From Eudromia elegans (Eukaryota > Chordata > Aves > Tinamiformes > Tinamidae), in contig PTEX01000142.1 of the NCBI GenBank assembly GCA_003342815.1, positions 62,001 through 126,000 of the forward strand: a stretch of DNA of 64,000 nt, written 5' to 3'. The position numbers and the translations under genes are program-made. The notes below the pieces were generated by a model. That model had not been told where the DNA came from. It made no database searches and saw only the letters and a list, made by a program, of their open reading frames with translations. Positions 38,939 to 52,026 of this stretch are shown piece by piece (the first letter of the stretch is position 1; each line of letters begins with the position of its first letter).

Positions 38939-41900
38939 AGTTCTTGCAAAGGGATAATTAGAGTAAGTTCTTTGCTTCTTGTCAGGGTATGCCTTTAAGT
39001 TGGCATAAAAGCCCTGTTGCAACTAACTGGATTGATAGGTTGATCGGGGTGATTGACTGACAAATAAAAATGATGTAATTTGTGTGTATACAGTAGGAAT
39101 GCAGAGGTGTTTTTACAAGTTTATATAAATATATTAAATTCAGTGTGAATGAGGTAGAATAAATTCAGACCTATGAAATCAAAGCTTGGCACATGTTAAA
39201 GATCTTCTAATTAGCCTTAGTCAGTGTCTCTCCTAAAGTGCATGTGTACTCTGATTTTTCTATATGATTGCAGATTCTTTTTAAAAGTTTTGAATTCATC
39301 AAACAGTAGGTGAGTACCATGGAGCTTCCAGGTGATGGTGTTGCATTGATTATGCCACTTCCACAGTATTTCAGCAGATAGTTCTGTTTTATCTCGATGG
39401 TGCTTCTGCCATCACAGGTGCATGAGCTCTAGCACAGGATTCACAAGCAGCTGCTACATATTAAAAGCTTGGTTATGAACAACCTGATTTTATTTAATTT
39501 CAGAGTTAGTGCTGTTCTGAGCTGGAGGTTGGACCTGCTCACTTCTAAAGGTCCCATCCCAATCAGCTTATTCAGTTCAACCCATAAGATTTTAAAAGCA
39601 GGCACTGAAGGTGTGGGTATGGTCCTGTCATTGGAGTTTGAGTAATAGTGCAAAATGAAACTAGTTGCTCCTATTGTTTGAAACAAAAATTATCTCCCTT
39701 TACACCAAGGGAACAAACCTTGTGTATCTTTGCGGTCAAGATATTGCCATAGTATGAATTTAAAGTTCCTTCACTGATAACTTGATTGTTGTTATAGCAT
39801 GCTAAAGAATTAATAAATTTCTGATGCAGTGGTGCTAAATTTACTCCCAAAGTTCAAGTTATCAACTATAAAATTAACTTAGTGTGGTCTATGTGATTTG
39901 ACATCAGTCTTAAAGACTTCTCTAGATTTATAATACCAAGCAGTAGGAATATTTACTGATTCTTCTGGTGGTTGTAATAATTTCTCATTACCATTTATCA
40001 TCATTTTGCAGTGCAGTAGCTGAGTGGAGTAGCCCCATATAGCCACTGCCATTAAAATATCGTTTGCCAGCAGCAGCGCACANTGCTAAGTGCGAGTTGT
40101 TTCCTACACTAACTTCAGAAACCCAATACAGTAGCTCATGTTACATTATGTGCAAGCTGTTGGGAGTTGGTGACTAGTTAATGACACTCATTATACCTTA
40201 TTTTCACTCTAAACTATGGAGATGTTCTCCTTGCTGTTTTCAGANACCCTAGTCTAATCTGCAGCCAGTAGTACTTCAGATCTGATGGGGTCAATGTTTG
40301 TCTGAATTTGTCTTTGTCGCAACAGCTTTCAGGGGTAACCTTCAATCTTTTAACAACTATGGGAAATGCAGGAACTGTTTCATGAATATGAACTTAAGGA
40401 TATGAGAACTTTTCTCCCATTACAGATAACTTTTGCAAGGAAGGAAACATTTTTGTAGCTTCTTGGTTGGGTAAGGTACTCCATATTGAATTATTTTATA
40501 TATCTACCAGTTAGAGTCATTTGGGCATAATTTGAGATCTGCTGTTTGAACCACTGGAATTTCTAGCTAAAACTTGTAGTGTAGAGGAGTTGTTTCTCTT
40601 GAAGAGTATAAGTTTATTGGAATGATTTGCTGTGTGTGTTTGTGCACACATGTACAAAACATATCGTTTGCTTGTACTGTTTTGCTTTTTACTTCTGTAC
40701 TGTCCAAATCACTCAAAATTTTTAAGTATTTATTTAGCCTCATAATNCCCTTGTGAATAATTTAGTATCCCCATTTCACAGATAAGGTTCTAATTGATTT
40801 CCTCACATTATGCAGGGAATTTGGCAGAGCAGAGAGTAGAACACGTGTCTCTAGAGCCTGAGATTCCCTCTATAATCACTGGGCCATAATCTCTTTCTGT
40901 CTCACTCCCTTTCTTCCTGTTCTGTCTCCTTTTTGTATCCAGTTTTGACAAACAACGCTGTGTGTTATTGAGGGTAAATTCTGGTTCCAGGTGTCTTAAG
41001 AAATAGCATACTGATCTGGAAGTGCAGAGGACACTGTCCCAAAGAGAAAGCTGAGTTATATTGAACATCACAGCATAATGACATAGTGCTACACAAATTC
41101 CAGGACCTTAATGTGACTCTGGATACATGCTATTAGCAAATAGAATCATATAATAATAAAACTTTCAAAGAACTTTGATAATGAGTAAGTGATTTTCACC
41201 TTAATATGCTTGCTAGACTTTTCGAGAGTAACTAGCTAGGATAGCAATGTTTTTGGTGCCTGGAATTTTAAAAAGTAAATTTGCCATTTGTCATGAGCTC
41301 TTGCTGATTTATGTATTTATTATTCTATCTATAATGAATAGCTCTGAAATTCGTAAACTGTTAATGGCGGTTATCAATCTCTATTTTAACAAAGCAACAT
41401 AGGTTTTCCAAATTATAAAACAAAAAAAAAAAAGGTACACACCAAAATTAGGGAGTTTTTCTCTGCTTTAGAAAATATAAATCAAAATCACTACCATATA
41501 GAAAATATTGCGAACCAGAAGTAATTGGAAAACTACTGCTACAGAAGCATTTTCTATTGAAAGCTCGTATTGCCACCAGACTCTCACAGAAGTTATCTTT
41601 AAAACTTATGCAAGAAGACCTTGGTGATACAAGTGATCTTGTTACTTTTAGTGGGGCAACTTGTCTGAGGGGAGATTTGCAAGCAAGGCTTCTGATTCAC
41701 AAATTTGGAGGGGGAAAAAAATCAAAAAAACAACTCAAATGAGATTTTTTTTTCAAATGTCCTGTTATGATTAGTGTTAGGAGAAATATTTGGGGCAAAT
41801 TTTCATAGCAATTACAAATCTGTGCAGATGAGAAGTAAAATAAACTTATTANTTCTGAAGGTGTTTGCAGTGCCTTATGATTTGGTTAGCATGCTGAGTA

Positions 41901-42649
41901 TATGCCTTACTTGATATTCTTTCTCTGATTTAGATTATATAATTTTCTAAGGCTGTAAAATTTCTTAATATTTTTATTAGAAATATTTATTTTTGTGTTA
42001 TAAAACATGTATGCTCTTTTCCTAAGAGGCCAAAATGGCTACAGGTCTTTCAAGTTAAATACTATACATAATTGGGTAATTTTAAAAATGCATCTTATTT
42101 ACCCAGAAGTAATTCTAGTCTCTTGACAACACACCAATATGGCAGATTTTTTTTTTTTAGCGTGTACTTACAAAGCTGCCTAGGCTTTCATTTATTATCT
42201 AGTATGTTAGTGTACACAAGTATATGCTCTAGCATGTTTAAACTGTAGCTTGCAGCATGCACACACTGAGTGGGAAGCCCTCACTGGAGAAAATACTACT
42301 GTGTATATTCAATTATAGAGTTAGAAAACATTGTAAAAGCACTGAAACATCTGTGTCTTATAGCTGTTCAAATCTTTTGTGTGGCAACTGCATTAATGGA
42401 CATGCTAGAACAAAACCATCTCAAACTCATCATTTCTGTAAATGAACTTCATTTTGACAATTTAAGGTATGATGTGTCTGTATTCAACAAGGTGGTGAGT
42501 CTAATGAGTTAGAACATGTGCTCCCAGCATGGCAAATGTAAGAGCCCACAGGATGTGTGGCCTCTTGCCCATGCTGCTATACAAGTTTGTGCCGTACAGA
42601 TTTTGAGGGAGGCTTTGCAGGTTTGCGTCCTCTCGAATGCATCAAGTAG
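38939..42649. other. Non-coding sequence between CR1 fragments
   Basis: Unique AT-rich DNA holding one probable plus-strand CR1 tail (39521-39566). Nothing else is recognised. Confidence 0.55.
39521..39566 (+). mobile_element. Probable CR1 LINE 3'-end fragment (plus orientation)
   Basis: GCTGGAGGTTGGACCTGCTC followed by ACTTCTAAAGGTCCCATCCC resembles the CR1 3' motif GAGGTTGGACTAGATGATCTTTAAAGGTCCCTTCCAACCC with several substitutions. No ATTCTATG tail is visible. It is short and diverged, so a chance match is possible. Confidence 0.5.
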
Positions 42650-43075
42650 CGTGTGAGCACACATGTGGTAAGCACAGCTGGAGCAGCAGAGCGAGAACAA
42701 TTCCTCTTGCCTGCAGTGAATCCATCCCAGGCAGCTGAGGCTGGAGTTAAGAACTGCTCCCTAGCATCTCCCCTACACTGCTGCTTCCTTAGCTTCAGGC
42801 CATTGCTCCTTGTCCTGCGATCTTCTGAGACCAGCNAATTCCCTTCCTTCATTTATATTATTACCTTGAAGGTATTTATAGACTGTGATTGAGGCCCCCT
42901 GAGCCTTNTCTCTTTGAGACTATGTAAGTTTAGCTCCCGCAGTCTCTCCTCACACATCTTATCCTCTAATTCCTCTACTGCCTTTTTGAATTTCCTCTAG
43001 TATTTTAAACACTTTTCCTAAACTCTGGGCACCTGAGCCAGCAGTAGTGTATCACTAAGCAGAGCAATGCTATTA
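42650..43075 (-). mobile_element. Old CR1/L3-like LINE fragment (minus orientation)
   Basis: The + strand carries the reverse-complement signature of a CR1-clade LINE 3' region. Blocks in order are GCCATTGCTCCTTGTCCTG, a 'GAAGGTATTTATAGACTGTG' block, GAGGCCCCCTGAGCC, CTCCCGCAGTCTCTCCTCA, CATCTTATCCTCTAATTCC and a diverged 'CTGGGCACCTGAGCCAGCAG' block. These match the CR1/L3 order (CCATTGCTCCTTGTCC / ATAGACTGTGATGAGGCCCCC / AGCTCCCTCAGTCTCTCCTCA / CTGGACACAGTACTCCAG). The element's 3' side is to the left. Divergence is high and there is no clean 3' octamer tail, so it is an old 5'-truncated copy. Both limits are approximate; 42780-43020 is the secure core. Confidence 0.8.
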
Positions 43076-43322
43076 ATGCCTACTTAATATTCACTCTCCC
43101 TGTAATTCATCTAAGACTGATGCTAACTTGCACCCTTGCATGCTAGTGTTGTGTGCTCCCATTTTGTCAGCTTGTCATCGAATAGTACATTTTTCTTTCT
43201 GCCTTTGTGCATATCTTACACCACAGTGCTAGTGGTTCCACTTTTTATTGTTACAGTTCATACTTTGTGCTTTAAGCATTTTCCTTACCACTTTCAAATT
43301 GCCTCTTATAAAATCCTATTTG

Positions 43323-43323
43323 T

Positions 43324-43415
<92 letters not shown>

Positions 43416-43452
43416 TCNNNNNNNNNNNNNNNNNNNNNNNNNNNNNNNNNTT

Positions 43453-43520
<68 letters not shown>
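43323..43520. repeat. (CTTT)n microsatellite interrupted by an N gap
   Basis: This is an uninterrupted TTTC/CTTT tetranucleotide array of about 95 bp before and 70 bp after a 33-base N run, then degrading into T/A-rich sequence. Apparent long Phe-Leu-Ser open frames across it are simply the repeat read in frame and are not genes. Confidence 0.97.
43418..43450. other. Assembly gap (33 N) inside the microsatellite
   Basis: A run of N sits in the middle of a tetranucleotide array. The true repeat length is unknown and the gap size is probably arbitrary. Confidence 0.97.
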
Positions 43521-46500
43521 TTTATTTTTTTAATTTATAATATGAGTACCTTACAGTGTTCAGCACCTTATGGCACCTCTGCTTTGGACACTATGTCCAT
43601 AGATCTTGAAAAATGAATATATAGCACCCTTCAAGTAGTTCCACTTTTGTGAAGTGACATATGACTCTATCATTCTACATGGTGCTAAGAAGTACAAACA
43701 CGTCTATGTCATCGAGCATTCGCTTGCCCAACCACTGCTTTGTCCACAGATTGAAAAGCTGAGGATCTGATGTTGTTTCAAGCTATGTACAAAAGGCTGA
43801 AGGTACAGGATGCATTATCACTAAAAATCTTTAATCTTCCTTATGATAGGAACTCAGTATTCAAGGTAAAGACATGATATTCCTAGATATTAGTATGTCT
43901 TAGAGTTGTCTTTCAGCAGAGAAATACAATACAAGTATTGAGCACACTCAGCACCGTGAAGGATCCGACCCTGTTAGAGAATTGATCTCTAATTCCTCTA
44001 AGAGGAATAATGTTGTGCACTGTGCTGGGAAATCATTTATTGGTATAAACAGCAGGTATCCTGAAGGGACCTCATGCATTTTGTACTGCACTTATATCCA
44101 GGTGCAACGAGTGGGAGAGAAGACAGTATCTCTTGCGATATATTATAGATAAGCACCTGCTTATCTNTAGGATTTTAGGAATGAAATTGTAAGACTGACT
44201 TGGTAAGAACAGTAATTGACAGTAGATTAGGAATAAAAACAGTCTTGTGACAGCAATGGTGGTGGGTGTTTTATTTCTCAAGTAGGGAAAATACATCCTG
44301 TTGACATAGTGAGAGTCAAACTCAAGATATTAAAAAAAATCTGGGCTAAACCATGTGAACATTAGTAAGAAAAGAGTGGATTCAAGCAGAGTGAATAGAT
44401 ATGTCACCTTAGTTTATCTGAATATTCTGGGAAAGTCTGTCACACAAGAAAAGTCACTTGGTCTGACTGTGGTGATCCTGGAGGCAAGACTAGGACATCT
44501 GGAATTCCTTCTCTTTTCAGCTGCTAGAGGGCATAGATTTGGTAGCTGTCAGATCGGTGTGTTGAAGACTAGACCTAAATTTCTGTTATTTTAAATTTCT
44601 AGGCACCTACTCATGCAGAGTACCAATGCTGAAGGAAAGATGTTTCACTGGCTGTCTCAACANTTTCCGAAAACAATAAGAAGATAAGCTGGAGAACTTT
44701 TATGATACCAGTTTTGCTACCTCCCTACCACCTGTCAGTCAGTTTTACTTCAGTTGTTGTAACCGTAGTTTAAATTGTTATATTAATTTTGTTTTTTCAC
44801 TAAATGCTTCTTTTTCACCTTACCACTTTTGTACCTGCATAGTATTATTATCTCCTGGCAAGGTTATCTTTCAGTGATGATATCTCTTAATTTTATTAAA
44901 ATGAAAGAAAAAAGAAAAAAAACTTCCAATTCAGGAAGCAAATCTAATACTCTAAATTACATATAGAGAGTAGTGTCAATAAAGCAAAGGAAGAATTCTC
45001 TTCAGATTCAGACTAATTGCTGTAGTAAGGAAAATGGATTACATCTCTTAATCTGGTAAATAAATCAGTCCTCTTAAAAATGACATGACTGTTACGATAT
45101 TACCTATCTAAACCTTTATATTTTTTGTTAACAACTGCAAGAAGCAGACAAAAGTAGGCAAATGATCACCAAAGTGGCTCCAGTTTCTCTTGAACCTCTC
45201 TGAGCCTGGATGAGATAGGTTGGTTTCTTGGCTCACTTCATTAACACCTTGTGAAGAAAATGTTTAGTACTTTTAACTGCCAGTACATCTACTAGTCACT
45301 TACGCCCTGCTTTGTGAAAGTTAAAGAGAGAAGAGTGCTAATCTCAGAGGTGATTTGGCTGCTGGCATCAAGTAGTCCTAATGGTAGTTGAAGGAAGCTC
45401 ACAATTACCCGGGATTTAGTAATAAAGTTAACAGTTTGAAGTGAAAGTGTCTTCTGGTTTGTACTAGGGACAAGCTTCTGAAGAAGCAAAATGACTTTTA
45501 CTGTGTCTTGCCCAAAAATGACATAACCAGAAAGAAAGCAAGGTCCAGTTGGAGTTGTAGCTTAATCATATTCAGGTGACCAGAAACAGGTCAATTAAAT
45601 TGAGGGCAANTGTAAAACTGTACAGAAGTATTTTTAACATGGGAATGACTTAAGCTACTGATTTTTGGTTTTGTTGCCTATTAAAGATTCTTACTATGTG
45701 TTTCTGAAGACTAGAGGGGTCTTCAACATGTTTACTGGATTCTAAAACTTTTTTAAAAATGGATTGATATTGCAAATCCTTTTTCTGACTGTGCTTTTTT
45801 TTCTGGAAATAAATTTCTCTGTGCTTGTACAGTCAGATTAATGTGGTATTTCTTTACCTGCAGCTGAATTGCCATAAAGCAGCATTCTGGCAGAAGAACA
45901 TCTCTATCACAGGGTATGTAAAAAGTTTGATTTCTTACTGTGATTTGCTTTTAGAAAGTAGCATATGGTTACTGACCATGAAAAAGGTGTAATTTTCAGC
46001 ATTTTGAGAGTAGAGAAGTTTTTAAAATTACACAAATGAGCAGTTGTATGAGATTGTTGTATAAATAATTTTGTTCAAGATTATTTGTGTTTCACATATA
46101 CATTTAAATCTTTATGCATAAATGAAAAGCTTTGGAGACTTGTTACAAATGGCTGGAGCTAAACTGTAGCTCAGTTTTTGTATCAGAATTGAGCTCTCAT
46201 AGACTAGTGGGGAAGAAAGTCACTCAACTGAGCTGTGGTAGAGCTGTAGGAGTGTATTCCTCCCTTCTGAAAGTAGAATTGCAGCTGCCTTAATGTTCAG
46301 TCTGTCATACTCTTCTCTGTGTTTGTGTGTGGTTACTTGTTACCAAGCTTCCATTAATTTTCATTTCAATAAGTTCTTCAACAGCTACATAGAAGTCTCC
46401 AGATCACTCACTAGATATCTCACTTCACAAATAATCTCCAAAAAGAGTAAATTAAGGGCAGAAGAGATAACAACTGGGGGAAGTTAGAGTGCAACTTGGA

Positions 46501-47439
46501 GGCAGACTGCAACAAGGTAGTTCAGGGAACAAAGTTGCATTTCCATCCTGCAATACTCTGCTGCTGCACTGAATTCAGAGCTGCACAGTTGTGATGCACA
46601 GTTTTGGGAGAGACTGGCTGTCGGAGGTTACAAGGAGAAGGTAGTCCTCTTAATGGTGTTCACATGTGCCAGCTCTTTGTGGAGAGGAAGTGTGATTCTN
46701 TTTGCAGAAATGCCTTAAATTCAACCAGTATGTCTTTTGAAATGGCAGAAAAATCATTCACCTACAACCATCTCTCAGAAGAGGGAATGTGAAAATTAAA
46801 ATACTCCTACAAAATTTCAGATTCTCTAATCTAAAGCTCCCAGAGACTTTAGGTCATCTAATAGCTTGATATAACAGAGTGGTTCAAAGGAAAGTGCTTT
46901 CACTGGGAAGTAGATGTCAATAGCAATAGGCCTTTGCCAGAGCTATTGGATAAGCAAGGAAATAACAATTGTGGGATGCAAGGTACTTAGAGCAGCTTTA
47001 TAGGAGAGATTTGTGGCTTTTTATGATTATAGGATATGCTAGATATCAGACCCAAGAGATTAAATAATGTATTTGAGAACTTGTAAATCAGAACTTAACC
47101 ACACTGTTAGAGGAAGGCTGTATTTTACAATATTACATGGTAAAGATTCTTCTTAGCATTTCAACAAGAGGACNTGGGACTTAATCTGTGTAGTGCTGAT
47201 GTAACCTTAAGTACAAGAGAGGATGAAGCCTCAGAAAATGCACTGAAAACAAGCTACAATAAGAATATTTTTCTCCATGATTGTCTTCTGATTTTAAGTA
47301 AAANCTTCTGTAAAAGCTGCATGTGAAAAAAAAAAAAACACAAAAATGCAGCTTCTCATATTATTGACTTTGCTGTCAGGAATACAAATCAAAGGTTTGG
47401 CACCTTAATTTCCACTTTAATTTATAATCTGTAGTCTGC

Positions 47440-48175
47440 TCGGGTCCTGTGTGCCTGCTGGGCGTTTCNCATACCACTTCTCCTGAAAGGGAAAAGCCCT
47501 TTGCTTTCAGTGAGCAAGGGGAAGCCGGTGTGCTTGGCCCAGTGGCTGTGCATGGGCGCAGGAAGTGCTCCCTGCAGCCTCAGGCGCTTGGGGAAGCAGG
47601 GATTTAGCAGCCGGTATGAGGGGGATCTGCTTTAGTCTTTCTTGTCGAGGGAGCCAGAGTGCAGGCTGTGCTCCCCCTTTCCTCCATCAGCTTGTGATTT
47701 TGGTGCTGTTTGGAGGGAGGAGGACAGGGGCTGGCAGGGTAGGAATGAGCCGGGCATTCACGTGGGTCAGCATCAGCACAAGTCTATTCATCCTGGGAGA
47801 TGCAAAGGGTCCATGTCCTGAGGGGACAAAGAAGAAATTGCTTCTTTGAAGAAAGAGGGAGATGTCTCTTGGAGGGGCTGGAGCAGCTCGTATCTTCCTT
47901 GGAGAGGGTGAAATTGCTGAGATACTCTCAGCGGGGAAGTGGGCAAGTGGAGCAGGTGTCCGAGTGCGTGCTAGTGATAGAAGAGGAGGAGGAGACCTCT
48001 TTCCACCATTGTCCCTGGGGTTTGGGTTCCCCACAATAAGACCCCTTGGCAAAAGGGAAAGGAGCAGCAACTTGGAGTTTCAGGAGAAAGATCTTCCTTA
48101 TGAAGCCTTTGCATCCCCCCTTGTCTTCCTTATTTCCCTACTGGTTCCTCCCTACTTTCCCCACTCTTAAATGGA
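47440..48175. other. GC-rich patch with overlapping chance open frames, no recognised gene
   Basis: This segment is clearly richer in G, C and CpG than its AT-rich surroundings (for example GGGCGCAGG, CAGGCGCTTGG, AGCCGGT, GCCGGGCATTCACGTG, GTCCGAGTGCG). Open frames of 60 to 127 codons run on both strands, which is expected where stop codons are rare. On the + strand, around 47800-48039, a frame contains LLEGLEQLVSSLERVKLLRY and an acidic EEEEE stretch but matches no family I know. It could be a weak CpG island or promoter, an old retrocopy, or an unrecognised worn repeat. It ends near a GTAAATAAAAAATATG stretch. Confidence 0.45.
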
Positions 48176-49180
48176 ATTTGATGCTGTCAGTGGTAAATAA
48201 AAAATATGTTATTTTGTTCCTTATCCTTTAGGCCAAGAAATTAATTTTTGCCTCTGCTGTTGAAAGACCTGCCCATGATGCACATACTTCTGAGTCAATA
48301 GGTGGAAGCTAAAGAGTTTTCTCTCCTAAGTTATGCCTCCAGAAGTGTGTGTATGATTCTGAAAATGTAGTTAAAGCTGAATAGTCACTAGTGAAAACTG
48401 ACTTTAAGGAGCTGTAAGTAACATGCCTGCTAGGGTAAATCTCTAGTCTCACCAAAATCCTTACACAGGCTTCAAGTGTTTGAACAAATAAAATAGCATA
48501 TGAGTGTCCAAATATCAGTTTTTGATCTACCTCCTTCCTTTTGTTCTTCAACTTTCTCTCCTTTTATGCTTCTAGAACATAAGACTATCTTTTTAGAGAA
48601 AGAAGCAGGAGCACCTGAAATATTGCTTCTGCAGCTAATATACCTGGCTACAAATATGATAGTAGCCTATAATTTAATTTAGGAAAATTAGAAAGCTATT
48701 TCTAACCAGCAGCATTAGAAATTGAAGTCTATTTATCACCTGCAAAGCTAGAGCTCAGACAGCAGCAGTGCAAGCTTCTTCTTATTGATCCCCAGTGTGA
48801 TATTAATGTTGGCTGGGAATTCATTTTGTGGCCCCATCTTCAAAGCAGAGCTAACCTGGTGTGCTTAACTGCATGCTCTGCTTAGGAGGACATGGTACAG
48901 GTAGGGGATGGTGCTGAGGCTGCCAGACCCACACACTCAGGGTAGGATTCAAGTTCCTATCTTGGAAACTGAGACCAAAGAGAGCCTTTTTTACTGGATG
49001 TGCTGGTCTGCAGTAAAAGGCTGAAAGAACCGTGAAGCTTTTGAACGGATTGTCAGTATGTTCTACTAACCCACTATGGAAATTTGACCCACTGCATTGT
49101 GGTAGAATAACACGTACTGTGTCAGATTTGCTCCCTGAAAAGGTCTAGAAGAAAGATTTTATATACAAATATATGTAAAT

Positions 49181-49214
49181 AACCTTATTTTATTTCTATA
49201 GAAATAATAAGGTT
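49181..49214. repeat. Long near-perfect palindrome with 2-base bulge
   Basis: AACCTTATT-TT-ATTTCTA is followed immediately by TAGAAAT-AATAAGGTT. The 16 paired positions per arm are perfect apart from an extra TT on the left arm. There is no spacer, so it would extrude as a cruciform or fold back as a stem with a minimal loop. Confidence 0.85.
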
Positions 49215-50933
49215 CATTTTCTAAATTCTGTTTTCATGAGACAGATTTTCACTAAGAATTCAGTAAAGCTGTTGAGTTTTGTACTTGAGATCAATGGCAT
49301 GATAGCAAGTGCTACATTGTTGCATGATGTATTTTTGGGTAGAAATGTGGATTCATTTTTATGATTTGCAGATGTAAGATGCAGTGGGTTTATCTTGTCA
49401 ACAGTCAGCAGCAGCTAAGAGAATGTCTGTGAAACCTCAACTTCCCCATAAACTGGCATTGTTCACTGGACCCTTTCTGCTGGCGCTTGCAACAAGCTGT
49501 AATGCTTAATACCATTCCACACTCTTTCCTTCTTCAAAGCTCCACTTAGATTTTTTTAAGCCTTGAGACTACTGTCGTTCAGGAAAAAATCAGCATATGT
49601 TGGATTTCTTGGTATCTATAGACTTGGGTGAGGCCACTTTTAGGATTTTGCACCTGCTCATACTTAGTTCAAAAGAACATCAGGTCTGAGTGTCTAAAAT
49701 CATTTTATGTACATTTTGATTCAAATAATTTAAGATTTATACTGTGTTGATTCAGCAGAGGTTTCTGGCATGGAATAAGAAAATATGAGGATTTTGTTTT
49801 AGCGTGGTGAAGTCACCATGTTTTCCTGACTTGTATCATTAAAAACTTTCCCAGGGTGATGATTTTGCTTTTTCAGAGTGAAGTCCATCAGAATCACTTG
49901 GAGTTTTATTGACAAAGTCTGCAGCTGAACTGCTGTAAGGTTAAATATTGTCAAGTCTGGTTTGAAATGAATTGTAACTGGCCTTGTATTTCTGTTTTGG
50001 TAAATGAAAGAATATTTGCTAACTTTTTCATCGCAACTACGTAGATCACCTGAGTGGTAATTAGGCTGAAACGAGAGGAAATGGATTCCATTCTCTGACT
50101 TATAGCATTGCCTCACAGAGGAGGCAGCAAGGGAATTATTTACCTTTTAATTGTAGTTCTCTGAAGGTGGGAGTCTCTATGGATTCATGCTCAGGGGGTC
50201 TCAGCTGTTGTGACCTTGGGTACCGAATGACTAGATTAAATGGTAAAGTTTAGAACTGGTCATAATGAGTTAGTACGAAAAGATGCCTGGAGGGGTCTGT
50301 ATGGCATATCATAGCCCCCAACTCCCAAATCCTTTTCAGACTAATTATAATAATTAGAACTTAAATAGGAATAAAAACCCAGCTCTCAGGGGGAGGTGGG
50401 AGGATGAGGTGGCTCTAATAGCGGACACCATACTCGGAGAACTCAATTATAAGTGAGTAATTTCCTTCTCTCCAAAAGGTAATTGGCCTCTTCCACATCT
50501 CTGTTCTCACAAATGATGAGGGAGACTGTATGGAGAAGGTACCTGCCACCAACAGGAGCCAGGATTGCTGGAGTATGTGTGGAAATGAAAACCAGCAATG
50601 GCCTGGACTGTTCCCGGACTGTCTGTTCCTGGACTAAAAAGGAAATGGTCTGAGTAGTATGAAATACCTGGTAAAATATATGCAAAGAAAATCATAGAAA
50701 TACAGTAGGTGAGTGAATTGAAAAGGTGATGACTTTATAGCCCTGGAGTTGGATGGCTTTGATGCTTGCCTTGAACAGGAGCGGTTCTGTCAGCTTGCTA
50801 TTGCATCTCAGTATCCTGTTGATAACCTGACCACCCCAGAGAGAAATTAGGCTTTACCCATTCGTCACAAAGTGCTAGTTAGTTCAGATGTGATAGCAAA
50901 TTCATTATAAAGATTATACTTTAGGTTTGGCTT

Positions 50934-50952
50934 AAAAAAAAAAAAAAAAAAA
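50934..50952. repeat. Poly-A tract (19 A)
   Basis: Uninterrupted A run in otherwise unique sequence. No retroposed gene body is recognised on its 5' side. Confidence 0.88.
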
Positions 50953-52012
50953 GTGTTGTGTTTAAATTTCATTTCAAATACACAGTTTTATTCAAGGTAC
51001 TTCACTGTCACATGTTTCCAAGGAAAGAAACCCCATGACTTACTGGAGAGATTCTTCTCCCCATTCAGTTCTTGCTCACAGGACCAGGCTGCCCTTAGCA
51101 CCTCAGCAGGCAATGTGACTTTCCAAACAGTGAGCTGAGGTTTGTGATGCAAAATGGAAAAATATTCCACTGATATTCATTCATACTAAATAATGGACTT
51201 TGAGTGTATTGGTTTTATGATTCTTTCTAATATAGAGAATTTGATTTACTTTGAATGTTGACTGCAAGCATTTGCTTTACTGGGTAGGGACAAAGCTAGC
51301 TGAGTAGATCTGTGATACAAGATAACAAATTATCTCATGTCCTGCTGAGGACATGCTACTGGGCACATTGATAGCTTTATTTTGACATTATTCAGGAGCC
51401 TCTGAGTTTCACATACAGTCAATAAAAGGCATAAAGTTCTGACTGGTACAGAAATGCATTGTTCTTAGTTTTGAAGCGTTTTGCAACTAACTGGGTTCAT
51501 CTGACAGTAGTCAGTACAGAAAGTGACTGCTTGCAAAGACAGATGTTTTTATCTCATATCCTATAATTCTTTGGAACTGGAAGGAAAAAAAAAAAAACAC
51601 TTCCAAGAACATGTCTTTATATAATACCACACTGCCTTCACAGTCTGTATGTTCTGTGCTCTGAGAGCAAGACTCTGGCCCCTCGAACCTCTATGTTTTG
51701 AGGGAATATTCTTCCAGCTGTAGAAGCAGTCTATCTATAAAGGCAGTCCCAAAGCACAAGGTTGAGGCCTGTCTCTAGCTGCTGTGACATTTAAGGATGT
51801 ATCTGAAAGCCTGCTCGCCCAAGGAACTTTCGGTTAGAGACAAACTGCAGCTACCCAGTGCTAGCCCTGGGAACACTACACAACTCCCCATCTACAGCTG
51901 CCTCCCTTTTGCTTCTTGCATTGGGTATCGTCAAACTTTTAACTAGCAAATCTCCACATGATGATTTTTAACTTCCTCATCCATGTTCAACATCTGGGCT
52001 GTAAAGGCAGGG

Positions 52013-52026
52013 ATTGCCATGGTAAC
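52013..52026. promoter_or_regulatory. RFX X-box-like site with adjacent ATF/AP-1-like site
   Basis: ATTGCCATGGTAAC matches the symmetrical RFX X-box consensus (GTTRCCATGGYAAC) at all but the first base. Overlapping it is a 7-bp inverted repeat, GGTAACA-GGT-TGTTACC (52021-52037). A TGATGTCA ATF/CREB/AP-1-like octamer lies at 52053-52060. This suggests an enhancer or distal element. The match is by eye, and binding is inferred only from motif knowledge. Confidence 0.45.

Larger units (their letters stand above)
43521..52000. other. Non-coding sequence after the microsatellite
   Basis: AT-rich unique DNA apart from the GC-rich patch at 47.4-48.2 kb, the palindrome at 49.2 kb and the poly-A tract at 50.9 kb. 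I searched for the next PEDS1 exon (AFIRPFREHHIDP..) and did not find it. Confidence 0.55.

Noticed and set aside
43136-43616. Long open frames of repeated FLSFFLS residues
   Set aside because: They are translations of the CTTT microsatellite and its N gap.
45861-45911. CTGCAG-flanked 50-bp stretch with a CAG|GGTATG border as a small exon
   Set aside because: The translated residues match nothing in PEDS1 or any other family known to me, and the donor is weak.
47687-48070. 127-codon minus-strand open frame rich in Pro, Arg and Ser
   Set aside because: Overlaps several frames on both strands in the GC-rich patch. Its length is explained by few stop codons and no family was recognised.
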